Assembly (NCBI GenBank): GCA_028565635.1 | Contig: JAOXYB010107714.1 | Span: 4,414 to 19,392, forward strand | Source: Phoronis ovalis | Taxonomy: Eukaryota > Phoronida > Phoronidae | Direction: 5' to 3' | DNA length: 14,979 nt | In this document: positions 1 through 9,209 of the stretch, in pieces | Layout: the number at the start of each line of letters is the position of its first letter | How positions within the stretch are numbered: the first letter of the stretch is position 1 | Notes under the pieces: model-generated | Seen by the model: the letters and a program-made list of their open reading frames with translations, nothing else | Told to the model about the DNA's origin: nothing | The model's database searches: none | Program-made: the position numbers and the translations under genes

Positions 1-91
1 CAAGATTCATCTATTTTTGCAAAATCTATAATACCATTAATACGCAAAATCTCAAAAAATACGCTAATTTTAGTTACTATCTCCTAGTTAC

Positions 92-194
92 CTCACTGAA
101 CCATCTTTTTGGAAACTGATCGCCCGGCGGTAGAGTTCTTCAGTTGTTGCTTGATGTATAGACCCTGGTGACATCGATGTACTTCTTTGTATTT
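92..194 (-). CDS. SAND gene coding exon 4 (TPR-like helix), gene continues off the window
   Basis: Minus-strand exon of 103 nt. Upstream on the same strand is a textbook branch point ACTAAC followed by a T-rich tract and ATTTAG (complement of 195-200). Entry is in phase 1 (G|AA) and exit in phase 2 at donor GTAACT (complement of 86-91). It encodes about 33 residues, Ser/Thr-rich at first, then TEELYRRAISFQKDGSV. The latter resembles helix A of a tetratricopeptide repeat, an inference from pattern only. The next exon lies left of base 86 or outside the window; nothing convincing is seen in 1-85. Confidence 0.55.
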
Positions 195-3100
195 CTAAAT
201 TAAAATCGTTAGTTAAAAATGATATTAAGCATGAAATGCAAGCACCTGCTCATGTAGGCCAATATGTAATTACTCATGAAAAGCTTGTTACTCTACAACT
301 TGACGTGTATAACCCGACCCGATTGCATCCGATAAGGTTTCACAGGGTAGTCGAAGCTTTAGTCCGATCGGGTATGAGAACGCCATGCTTTATTAAGGTA
401 ATATGTTGCAAGCCATTTATATATAGTGGACTTTTGCATCCACAACAGTTTTCAGAGTTTCCTCATACTTTGTTCATGACAGTTCCCGAGTGACAGTTCG
501 TTGAGAAGAAAATTTCGAAAATCTTAACTATATACAACAAATCCGCTCTCCTTATTAGAATATCAACAACGGAAATAAGTTTAGTTACTAATATACAGTT
601 TGCACATCAAATTATTTAAGTAACATGATTAAAACACTATCCTCGAATTCTTTCAAAACAAAATACCTTTGAAATGAATTTTTCCAGTGTAATCGATAAC
701 TTTTTTTTCTTCATAACATTCTGCTTCTGTTTTTATAGCGTCGGCTTCTTTTCTCCCAGAAACGTTTTCCTTTTCCCGAGAAATTCGAAGCTGTTCTATA
801 ATCTTTGTAAGTTTATTTGATCTGTCGAGAGACAAAATAAGTTTTTAATAAATTAATCATTTCAAATGGAAGCTGCTCAGACAGTTTAAAATTGGAATGG
901 GCAATGTCGGGACAACGGAATAATAACGACAATACCTCTGAATTCCATTCTTGTCGGTAAAGCATTCCTCTTGTCGATTGCCATTGTATGTATTCAATAG
1001 ATCCGGAAATTTGTCGTTGATGTATTGGTTGTTAAAGGGCGAATCTGTATTAGCTTCGTCACGATTTTGAACAAGCTTTTGTGAGAAATCGTCAAACTCC
1101 AATCCTGATTTTGGGTTAGAGCGCCTTCCAAAAGTTGAACGAACAAGAGCCTGCAATGGGAAAGAATTATAACGCACAGTTATATATGCCAGACATTTAT
1201 GTATCAGAAAGTCTACATAAAATGAACACAAATTAAGTAAATTGTCTCTTTAATATTTAAAAAAGAATATTAATAAACAATTTAAGCAAAATAAGAGTCA
1301 TTAGGTTTCTTGTAAAATATACGACTGTGAAACATTTTTAAAATATGCGAGTTGCAAAGTTTACAACAACAAAGCTTTCTATGTGATTTGAATATTCCGT
1401 TAGATTGCATCCATTGTCGTTTCAAATAAGAAACACAGAGAAATCTTATCATTTCGCTAACTTTGGCTATATAATTTTGTGAATAATATGCTTTGAAATA
1501 TGATGCAAAACTTTGGACTATAATAATTTAATATTTATACCCCTGTAAATCAGATATAAAAACGTTTATAAACATAAATATAACATTAAAATGTATGTTA
1601 CATGTTTAATTTGAAATTGGTTACCAATAATAATTCATAAATATTCAAATTTTGTTTGGGTTTTGTGAATATTCTACCTTTCTGTGATGGTATTATTATT
1701 TCTTGCTGTGTGTGTTTTATTTCGGGACTTGCATTTCATGCAATTGTAAATTCATTTTTCGGTATTAAAACTAAAATATATGCCACAATTTTTTTATTTT
1801 GAACCAAATATCTGATAACCTATAGCTGAGGAAAATTGTTACCGGTATATTTAATTAAAGAATGTTTACCATTCTAAAATTGTGGATTTTTGAATTTTCC
1901 AATGAAAGAATTTTTTGTAAAAAATGTATTATGAAATCCTATGTTAAATCAACGTCCAAAATGTGCGTGACAATGCGCCACCTACATTCTTTTTCATTTG
2001 GACTAAAATTAATTAGAGGAAGAGTCGCTTTTGTTCGGGGATAATTTGCAAAGTTAAGCAATCCTTGCTATCGCGTAGTCAATTGATTCACCAAACACCA
2101 GATTTTTTTTAAACGTTTAAAACAACGTTTCTTTTGTAAACTACAAAAAATATCAGTGATCATGTAAGATGTAAACCAACTGTAACTCAAACCTCTCAGC
2201 TAAATGATATTTGCATTAACACAACACCTCTCAGCTTAACATGTTACATTAAAGCAGTTCTATTGTTCACCGCCCATAATTAAGGTATTTAACAAAACAA
2301 CACAAATACAAACGAACTGAATGTAGGTGGCGTATTGTTGCTAATTCAGGCGGAAATGTAACGTGGAGTTTCAAAAAATATTATTGTTTAGAAAATGCTC
2401 TCACTAGTAAATTCGTTAATTCACAAATTTCAAACGGTAAATATTTCGTTTCAGTTTGGCTTTACTAAAATACATGGGCAATAATTTTTCTCCGCAATAT
2501 GCGACTAAAAAGTGTGACATATACTTTAATACAAGGCGAAAATTAGCTACATGGCGGTATGGAGATGCCCGGGGAAAGCAGAATGTGATTTCAGTATAAT
2601 AATATCTAATTTTTATTAAAAGTGAATAGGTGACTTAAACAAAACTATATTATATCACTTTGAGTGGGATTTTTTTAACGATGTAGAGAAATGTGAAGAA
2701 TTATTTTTATTTTGGAATATCTATCCATCAATGAGTAGGATAATTATTATAATAATAAAAGCCGTCACGTTGCACTTTTTACGCGATAAATACTAATATT
2801 AAAATGACAAAGCTTCGTTGGGCGGGGATATTTTTGGATAATTGCAAGTTTTAAACCGGATTCGACAAAACACAAGAGATTTCGCGAAATTTTTGCGCCT
2901 TTTATTATGTGTTCGTTCCAGTGAATGCGCAAAGATAGATCCTATTTCATTTTGATCTATTTTAGATCGATCTTTTTAATTTATGATAAATTATCGAATA
3001 CAATATATATATATAATCTTTACCTATTAGTTAATACTACATGTACTTTCCTTGTTGTTTACTTTATTTCGAATATAAATTATGGATTATGTAATAATCA

Positions 3101-6100
3101 AAATTTATATAGAATATCATTTTACGTCTTCATCACGGTGACGCGTCCGGGTTTCCACATGCCCAATATTAGAATGATTTGTCAGATTAATATAAATGCC
3201 TTGTTCCAATTTATTACGTAATTAGTTAACATTACTGGTACCAGTGTAGCAATGTATACTTGAGTACAGAAATATTGTGTTGTATTGTATTATCCTTACT
3301 ATTACTACTATCTGTATCTATGTATACTAGACTAGTTATACTACTTCCTCGTCATTACTTTATTTCGAATATAAATGGGGGTTATATCGCTGGATTTTTT
3401 TTTAAGTGAAACTCACATATGCATGATTTATGTAAAGTTGTATGTAATGTAAACATTTTTTCGTGAAATCAACACAATTTACTTTTTAATGTTTGTATAA
3501 AAATGTTTGATAAATTATTTGATACTGACATATTAAAGGTACAGATGCATGCATCAATGATCTAATGATGAGTTATCACGAATCATACGCACGGTTTCAG
3601 TTAAAAGCCAACGCACTTATAGTATTTGGGACTAATGTAACTAGTTCCAGTAAGTACCTAAGAAAAATTTGCACGACTTGTACACATTAAATAATGGATT
3701 TTTTTATCCGCATAAATGAATCGTAAAGAGGTATTCTTCAAAGATTCACTGTCATTTACTAAGAATTAAATCTTTGATGTTGTACTGGCTCACCTGATAT
3801 CACGATAAAAAATATTGTTAAAAAATAATATTTAAAAAAATAATTACGGGAATACAGGATTTTTTAAAAGAGTCAATAAATTACTTAAAAAAACAGAGGT
3901 TTTATACGTGCTTGTTAGTTTCTACTTATGTGTAATTTATTTCGAGATTTATTAATTCTTAAAAACTAAATTATTCGTCCAGAACAAACTACCGTTTGAC
4001 TATTTTGCATTTGGCCATTGATCGCCACACTTCAATTGTTTATGTTATATTTTAGTTTATCGGACGTGACATGAGCTGGATCGGTTTTGTATGTACTATT
4101 CCAGTTCTGTATTTGGGCAGGGGCACAGTTTGTGGTATTTGGCCTCAGCGCCCACATCTACATATTATTTAATATATTTAGTTTTCCTATTGTATCTTAT
4201 AAAAACATCTGAATTTTATCCTTCGTACTTCATATTTCTATTGTACACTTTATAGTTAATTGATTTTAATAATAAACAGCCATTACAATTTAATTTAATA
4301 CATCATGCAGTTTGTTTTATAAATATATTTTTACACCGTTGGACTTACAGTAAAAAGGTGGCAAAACTCTACATGATACGGGGATGACACTTCCTACATA
4401 TGCGATGCAGATGCAGTCATGATGGCAAAGGAGATACGAGATGCGCTTACTGCATGTGTATCTTGCATTGTATCAAAAAGCTTTTGATAAAACATCATGT
4501 TGGGGCTACAGAACGTATAATCTTTTCACGTAGATATTGGTGATATTAATCACAAGACAATAATTGATCGCCGTTGAACGGTGCAACAGAGTTCAGTAAT
4601 AAAAGGGTGTGGGTCACGGCAAGTTTAACATTTGTTTAGCTCACCCACAATGTGATAGCACAAGTTCAAATGGAGTTCAATAAAGAAATACTAATTTATT
4701 AAAATATATATCTGGATATCTCCAGGGATTTTTCTGGAAAACGTCTCTTTTACAGGTTCTTTCAGTTGATAATAGATCGCCACTGGGCATATAACGAATG
4801 ATTTTTTACAAAAGACCCTGTTAATAATAAATAAACACTTTTTTAGGGATCAAAATTGAAATTAAATACTGCAATCATGCTAATTTTTTGATTAATGATA
4901 ATACTCACATTATTTCCGAGAACATTAAGGAAGAGATGTATTAATCAATTAGAAAGCTCAAGACGTTTTTTTAATTTCTTGAAGCAACAAAACACGTTGT
5001 CATGTTGTGGTTCTTATGTGCGACATAGGTACAAGGGATCACAAGGAATTTTTGTATGTTGTGCTAAAAAGAAGCTAAATAATCACAAAGAAGATATATT
5101 CTAAATCGGTCGGGTTTCGATACAATCCATTAAAGGTGGACAGAAAAAAATCAGTGCTGTTGTAAAATGTAAATTTTGTTATTTAGCTAAAATATTAGTC
5201 GGATTCCTACGAAAGTTAAGGATCCAATCACGTTAAGATAAGATGTTCGACTAATATTCACTTACAGGAATCAATACGTAAGGAATATTTTTTTTTGGAC
5301 AGATATTACTTTCTTCAGATCTGGTCCAAATTAACATATTTTACGGTAGCGTAAATCGGTTATTTGCAGACAAAAACATGATGTCAAAATCTCTGTTTAT
5401 ATACAGTAACTTCTAATTTGCATTTAACGCTTTGCAATAAAACATTATAAATGAAAAAACTTAAATTTTGAATATCCTTATTTGGCCTTTCATTATTATG
5501 CATTTATATCTGTTGGGAAAAGCATTTCCTAGAACTGCTTTTAAAACTATATAACAACATTTTGCTTACATATGACTGATAACTGGGCAGTAAACATAAA
5601 ACAATTCTATTAAAACTAGGAAATCGTGTGGAATAGTGAACAACAACAAATGCTGCTTATTCAAGGTCACATCCCGTAATTTAGGTCTTCCTAAAACACA
5701 GTTAGTGTAGAATCATTTTTAAATTAAGAATTGGCATTCTCATAAAGTCAAACAAAAAATGAAGATGGGTTTATTATGTACTTACCATTTGACCACTTGT
5801 CTTACACCCCATACAATTGCAAACAGTCGGATGAACACATAGTAATCCCTTCGACAAAAGTAGCTTGATACTTCTTCCACAATGTCGAATAGATCTTTTC
5901 CAATCTTTTGCAGTTTCTCTCCCACTAACAAGTTGAAACTCGTTTGGTGTTAAAAAGTTATTGTCGAAAAAAATACAAGGACCACGACTACCCTGACAGA
6001 GTCTTGACAAATACAAAAGACCTTTATTAGAACCGCATTCTACTTCAAGAATAATTTCACCTTGCTTATAGATAGGTTTGAGGTAGTTTTCTGCCCGTGG

Positions 6101-6166
6101 GGTGTTAACAATCCACGCACCACTTGGACCAGAAATCATGCTTGTACTCATAGTTGCCACTTGCAT
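92..6166 (-). CDS. SAND-domain protein gene, 3' end missing (exons 6166-5786, 1150-936, 821-667, 194-92)
   Basis: A putative DNA-binding transcription regulator. Four exons join in frame on the minus strand: phase 0 after exon 1, phase 2 after exon 2, phase 1 after exon 3, and exon 4 ends in phase 2 and continues beyond the left edge. All introns are GT-AG. The visible product is about 285 residues. Residues about 37-115 form a SAND domain with TPNEF (73-77), KDWK (87-90) and IRHCG (93-97). His112, Cys116, Cys118 and Cys121 follow as a zinc-type cluster, as in DEAF1 and GMEB proteins. The DWKRSIR stretch and HxxxCxCxxC spacing are closest to DEAF1 as I remember it. The rest is unfamiliar: a polar Asn/Asp-rich segment, a Lys/Glu-rich probable coiled coil, and a TEELYRRAISFQKDG helix. 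The start ATG at 6166 follows an in-frame TGA. A true DEAF1 would have a long N-terminal region and a C-terminal MYND finger; neither is visible. Confidence 0.72.
195..666. other. Intron 3 of the SAND gene
   Basis: AT-rich non-coding DNA between exons 3 and 4 of the minus-strand gene. An 85-codon plus-strand frame at 236-493 lies here but has no splice signals or recognisable motif and looks like chance. Nothing else is seen. Confidence 0.5.
667..821 (-). CDS. SAND gene coding exon 3 (coiled-coil-like)
   Basis: Minus-strand exon of 155 nt. The acceptor ends TCTCTCGACAG (complement of 822-832), entry is in phase 2, and exit is in phase 1 at donor GTATTT (complement of 661-666). It encodes about 51 residues, highly charged (SREKEN, GRKEADAIKTEAE, YEEKK), with a leading LTKIIEQLRI heptad-like stretch, so a short coiled coil is likely. 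It ends DYTGKIHFK. No family recognised. Confidence 0.58.
936..1150 (-). CDS. SAND gene coding exon 2
   Basis: Minus-strand exon of 215 nt, entered in phase 0 after a pyrimidine-rich acceptor ending TTGCAG (complement of 1151-1156), leaving in phase 2 at donor GTATTG (complement of 930-935). It encodes 71 residues rich in Asn, Asp, Gln and Phe, starting ALVRSTFGRR and ending DKNGIQ. No domain is recognised; it reads like a linker. Without the donor the frame would run on to a stop at 857-859, so a short isoform ending there is possible. Phase agreement with both neighbours is the main support. Confidence 0.6.
3059..3080. repeat. 22 bp direct repeat, copy 1
   Basis: A 22 bp stretch with core TTTATTTCGAATATAAAT recurs exactly at 3355-3376, 296 bp away. 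The flanking sequence differs, so this is a short exact repeat rather than a visible long duplication. Origin unknown. Confidence 0.7.
3355..3376. repeat. 22 bp direct repeat, copy 2
   Basis: Second exact copy of the repeat at 3059-3080, in the same orientation, inside the large intron of the SAND gene. Confidence 0.7.
4471..4489. repeat. Small perfect hairpin
   Basis: Arms TATCAAAA and TTTTGATA around the 3-base loop AGC. It sits within an intron and may be incidental. Confidence 0.5.
5191..5258. repeat. 11 bp inverted pair around a 46 bp spacer
   Basis: AATATTAGTCG (5191-5201) and its exact reverse complement CGACTAATATT (5248-5258). The arms are too short to call an element; recorded as visible structure. 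Confidence 0.4.
5786..6166 (-). CDS. SAND gene coding exon 1 (SAND domain)
   Basis: The exon encodes 127 residues in phase 0, from ATG (6166-6164) to a strong GTAAGT donor (complement of 5780-5785). The reading frame upstream is closed by a TGA a few codons before the ATG and no acceptor lies between, so this is probably the first coding exon. It holds the SAND fold: GEIILEVECG at its start, TPNEF and KDWKRSIR in the DNA-binding half, then the HPTVCNCMGC zinc cluster. This is the best-supported exon of the gene. Confidence 0.82.
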
Positions 6167-6440
6167 TTTAAAATTGTTCGATCACTCCCGGCACGATACA
6201 AGAATTCGTTATTATTAAATCACGTTGCGTTGCTTCCCTCCGTCAGAAAGTGGATGAATTTATGCAGCCTAAAATAATCTACTTAACGGCAATGAATGCT
6301 TTGAAATTTACATACAAAAGCAGACAAGCACACAATTAACATTAACTGTTTTAAAATCGCTACTAATCGATTGATATTTTCACTATTCTGCACTTAAAGC
6401 AGGATAATTCCGTGTCCTAGTTCACCGACCGACGTCACAA
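6167..6440 (-). promoter_or_regulatory. Probable 5' UTR and promoter of the SAND gene
   Basis: No acceptor splice site precedes the ATG at 6166, so the transcript probably runs straight in from this side. About 265 bp upstream is CGACGTCA (6430-6437; TGACGTCG on the gene strand), a CRE-like site, in a locally GC-richer patch that also has CCCGGG (6448-6453). The transcription start cannot be placed from sequence. Confidence 0.35.
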
Positions 6441-7662
6441 CAATTCCCCGGGCAGTAACAAATAATTTATAAGGAGGTACTTTTAAATTAATTCCGATGT
6501 CGCATTTTAAGTCCATTTGTTCATTAAACAACATCCTCTCATTTCATCGATAAGCTACTATAAATTTTATCGTCTTCCTTAGTTTGCTGTCACCAATTAA
6601 ATATTAATTATATTTGACAATACAATTCCGTGCCGACTCTTTCTACACATCAATAGTTTTCCAATATAATCCGATCAATGAGATATACATATATACCCAA
6701 ATCTTATATCCTTGTACTTTGTTTTTTTACAATACACGGATACAGCAGTGCGTACTACCTATTAAAGTTGACATAATGTAAATGAGTTCAGCATTATCTT
6801 GTCCGGTATCTTACATCAACGAACGTATTTGTGACTATTTATAACTATCTTTAATTTTTTCCTGCAACAAAAAATCACGACCACAAACCAGTAAGGCGTA
6901 TGCTAAAGGATGTGTTATCGGGTGTGCTGCCCTCCAGTTACTGATGTACGATTGAATTCTTATAGGTGTTGCCTGCAATTTTATAAGAGGCTGTTACGGT
7001 CCGTGTTCCCTATTATCATAATCTTATTGTCCGTAATCATCAATAGTTTACATAAAAAGGTTTCGTCGGTTGGCTATGTTATGTTACGCTTTATACACTG
7101 AATATTGAATTTCACTCGATTTACCAAACATTAAAGAATTTGAAAAGTGTTTCCCTCAAAGAGAATCGTAACTGCATATCTACAGACAATTTATGTAAAA
7201 CACCGTTCTGTAATTCAGCATGGGGAATAGTCAAATTGTGCATAAAGGCTTGTAAAACATAAAATATTGCTTAAATCGGTTGCCTTTTCCCTGACGGAAA
7301 ATCCGAGCGTGAAATAAAAGGATAAATAATAAACAAAAACATCACAGGCATTATCAAATTAGTTACGAAACAATTTACAGCAATATAATACTATTCTTTT
7401 GTATCTCTGAAGCCATCTCTGAGGGCACAGTTTTATAATGTCCGTTATTTATAGCAGTATGAACTGTCAACATCGGGCCGTGGGTATTATGAATCCGTCA
7501 ATTTTCTTTATTAACATAAACGGGTCATAGACACAGAATTCATTCAAAAAAAATTATGGAAATATTTCTAATATTGAAAAAATTGTTTTTCCTTTTTGAG
7601 ATAGCTCTTAATGGCATTGGAAGTAGGAAAGATTACGACGATTTGTATTGATTAACAAATTA
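6441..7662. other. Intergenic, no gene seen
   Basis: AT-rich sequence between the SAND gene promoter and the inverted-repeat element. The only open frame of note (6910-7101 plus, 63 codons) has no domain or splice context and is of chance length for this composition. Confidence 0.4.
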
Positions 7663-7807
7663 AAAATGCAGTTTTAGCTCAAAACTGATTCTTACCTTTT
7701 GTGAGAAAGCTTTCTGTCTTGTTTCAAGACTTTCATCAGATCATTGACAAGATCGAAATCGTTCATTGAAAAAGTAAGATTCAGTTTTTGGACTAAAATT
7801 GCATTTT
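7663..7807. mobile_element. MITE-like element with 33-34 bp terminal inverted repeats
   Basis: The left arm (7663-7695) starts AAAATGCAGTTTTAG and ends CTGATTCTTAC. The right arm (7774-7807), read on the other strand, starts AAAATGCAATTTTAG and ends CTGAATCTTAC. The arms match over nearly their whole length with a few substitutions and one single-base gap. ATTA directly flanks both outer ends, a possible 4 bp target-site duplication, although it is low-complexity in this AT-rich setting. The 78 bp core has smaller palindromes (AGAAAGCTTTCT and CTTGTTTCAAG) and no coding frame. The total of 145 bp fits a non-autonomous DNA transposon. The superfamily cannot be assigned. Confidence 0.6.
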
Positions 7808-7918
7808 ATTAATCATTGCACTCAATCGATATGTCATCATATATACGTTTTTATCTTTTTTTGATTTATTAAATTTCAGTAAATTTAATGTATTTATTAT
7901 CAAACCAATTTTTAAAAT

Positions 7919-8580
7919 ATGCCATCGTATTATTCTATAATAAATCAATTTATGCAGGTTAGCCTGTGGTTAGTTCTCAGACGGATGACTTATAATTATG
8001 TCATATACATGATCACCCTTGTAACAGACTCAGTCCCGGAGGTAGATATATGTGCATGCGATAAAACACATCAGGTTAAGTGTAAGAAGGCATTTAATGA
8101 AGTGTCAATTGTTCCCGGAGACTGAATTAGAAAACTACAAGATAAATTTTTTTCATGAATGATTATGGAATATAGCTATAATTCTGTTCCCTTGTATGTG
8201 TATCCCGGAAATACATTTACATTAAACATGCACGATGTACCAACCCCCAGGATCCCAGCATTCGCCATCTGCTTCAACAGCAACAGATCTAAGCAGCAGC
8301 TGCAGGGGACCACTTTAATTGGGTTACAGTTCATCCAGAACCCCTCCAGAGGCGGTCCAGTCCGGGAGCCCCGTAAAGGTGGTCATCCTGTTTTGACAGC
8401 AGATGAATCTAACAAGATCGGTCTGGATATTCTTCGCTGATGTTTTGTTTTTAGCCATATCCAACGTGACACTTTGTCTGATGTTAATGTTTCTTTGGAT
8501 AGTCCTTATGAATGTCACAGAGGTATACAGATGACAGAACACGCACAAACACCAATTCAGTCTACATTAATAAGCACACT
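7919..8580 (+). pseudogene. Degenerate plus-strand reading frame, possible relic of a Cys-rich surface protein
   Basis: One reading frame runs from about 7919 to 8580 with only a few interruptions: TGA at 8123-8125, 8156-8158 and 8438-8440. The first part contains PEVDICACDKTHQVKC followed by NEVSIVPGD. The second contains VPLYVYPGNTFTL. Both resemble the C-x-C ... PG-x-x-F pattern I associate from memory with large repetitive invertebrate cell-surface proteins, but the match is short. The second part (about 8240-8440) is clearly GC-richer than its surroundings and includes SRGGPVREPRKGG. A TTTTTAG acceptor-like site lies at 8447-8453, followed by more open frame. No start, promoter or full exon set is seen, so I read it as a decayed gene or transposon fragment. 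Confidence 0.3.
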
Positions 8581-9060
8581 CATATAATGAAACTATCTGG
8601 TAAAAGTAAAAAATTAGTTATTAGGAAAACAATAATAAACAATAATATTAAAAAAAATCCCAAATAATATATATATTAAAACGTTCGGTCATAGGAACTC
8701 AGTTGATTGTTCATCAACTTCAAGGTCCTCAAGTATAGCCGGAATTACAACCGATTCTCACCCATGATTTACATGTTCTTTTAAGTAACTTTTATGACCT
8801 ATGTCTTTCATCATAATCATCCATTAAGCAATTAATTTGAATTGTGGCCACATAAATTAATGTGTGGAAGATATCCGCCAGGAGGACTCGAGCCCATGCT
8901 CGGTCTGAACCCCTGGCCCGATGGATACTGGATCACAAGTTTCCCAACAGGTACCTAAACCTTAGTAACTGGAAAATTTGGAATGTCCATAAACCAAAAA
9001 ACTGTATATTGAATCGACTATTTTTGAGAAAAAATAATTCATTTTAAAATATTTTAAAAA
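8581..9060. other. Intergenic upstream of TM2D3
   Basis: Contains a short TA run near 8667, a perfect hairpin at 8701-8719 and a GC-richer patch at 8865-8945. On the minus strand that patch includes GGCTCGAGTCC, one base off a tRNA B-box. No gene is supported. Confidence 0.4.
8701..8719. repeat. Perfect 7 bp-stem hairpin
   Basis: AGTTGAT, loop TGTTC, ATCAACT. There is no T-tract and no gene immediately upstream, so it is not interpreted as a terminator. Confidence 0.4.
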
Positions 9061-9125
9061 TTTCGGTGTCCACCAGAGCGACGTCAGGCGAGAAAAAAGA
9101 AAATTGACACTTTCCAAAATGGCTG
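9061..9125 (+). promoter_or_regulatory. TM2D3 core promoter region with CRE-like and YY1-like sites
   Basis: CGACGTCA at 9079-9086, then CCAAAATGGCTGC at 9113-9125, overlapping the start codon. The latter is one base off the classical YY1 site (AAAATGGCGGC). YY1-type sites spanning the ATG are known in housekeeping genes with short 5' UTRs, so transcription probably starts within about 60 bp. No TATA box is obvious. Site functions are inferred. Confidence 0.35.
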
Positions 9126-9209
9126 CTCGTGTATGGAGGTGTTTTGTTCGTTGTGATTATTTTGCTGCGCTATTTTATGCAGTTATTCTCATTTGTTGTC
9201 AAAATTTAG
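9119..9209 (+). CDS. TM2D3: TM2D3 exon 1 (signal peptide)
   Basis: Encodes MAARVWRCF and a hydrophobic core, 30 codons plus one base (phase 1). The donor GTTAGC is weak, but the G|GC join to exon 2 keeps the frame. Without splicing a TAG follows at once. The ATG has A at -3 and G at +4, a good start context. Confidence 0.75.

Larger units (their letters stand above)
1151..5785 (-). other. Large first intron of the SAND gene (4.6 kb)
   Basis: This stretch joins exon 1 (donor GTAAGT) to exon 2 (acceptor TTGCAG), both in phase 0. It is AT-rich and full of poly-A/T runs. I see no convincing extra exon, although a small phase-0 exon could hide here. It contains a 22 bp direct repeat (3059 and 3355), a perfect 12 bp palindrome ACTGGTACCAGT (3234-3245), a short hairpin (4471-4489), a TA run near 3004-3015, and an 11 bp inverted pair at 5191-5201/5248-5258. 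Plus-strand frames at 1862, 2925 and 4895 look random. Confidence 0.5.

Noticed and set aside
236-493. 85-codon plus-strand frame
   Set aside because: Lies in intron 3 of the minus-strand SAND gene, has no splice signals or motif, and is of chance length for the number of frames in 15 kb.
4895-5104. 69-codon plus-strand frame with several Cys and Lys (SCCGSYVRHRYKG)
   Set aside because: No domain spacing, no promoter or splice context, and it sits inside the large SAND gene intron.
6062-6277. 71-codon plus-strand frame
   Set aside because: Antisense shadow of the SAND exon.
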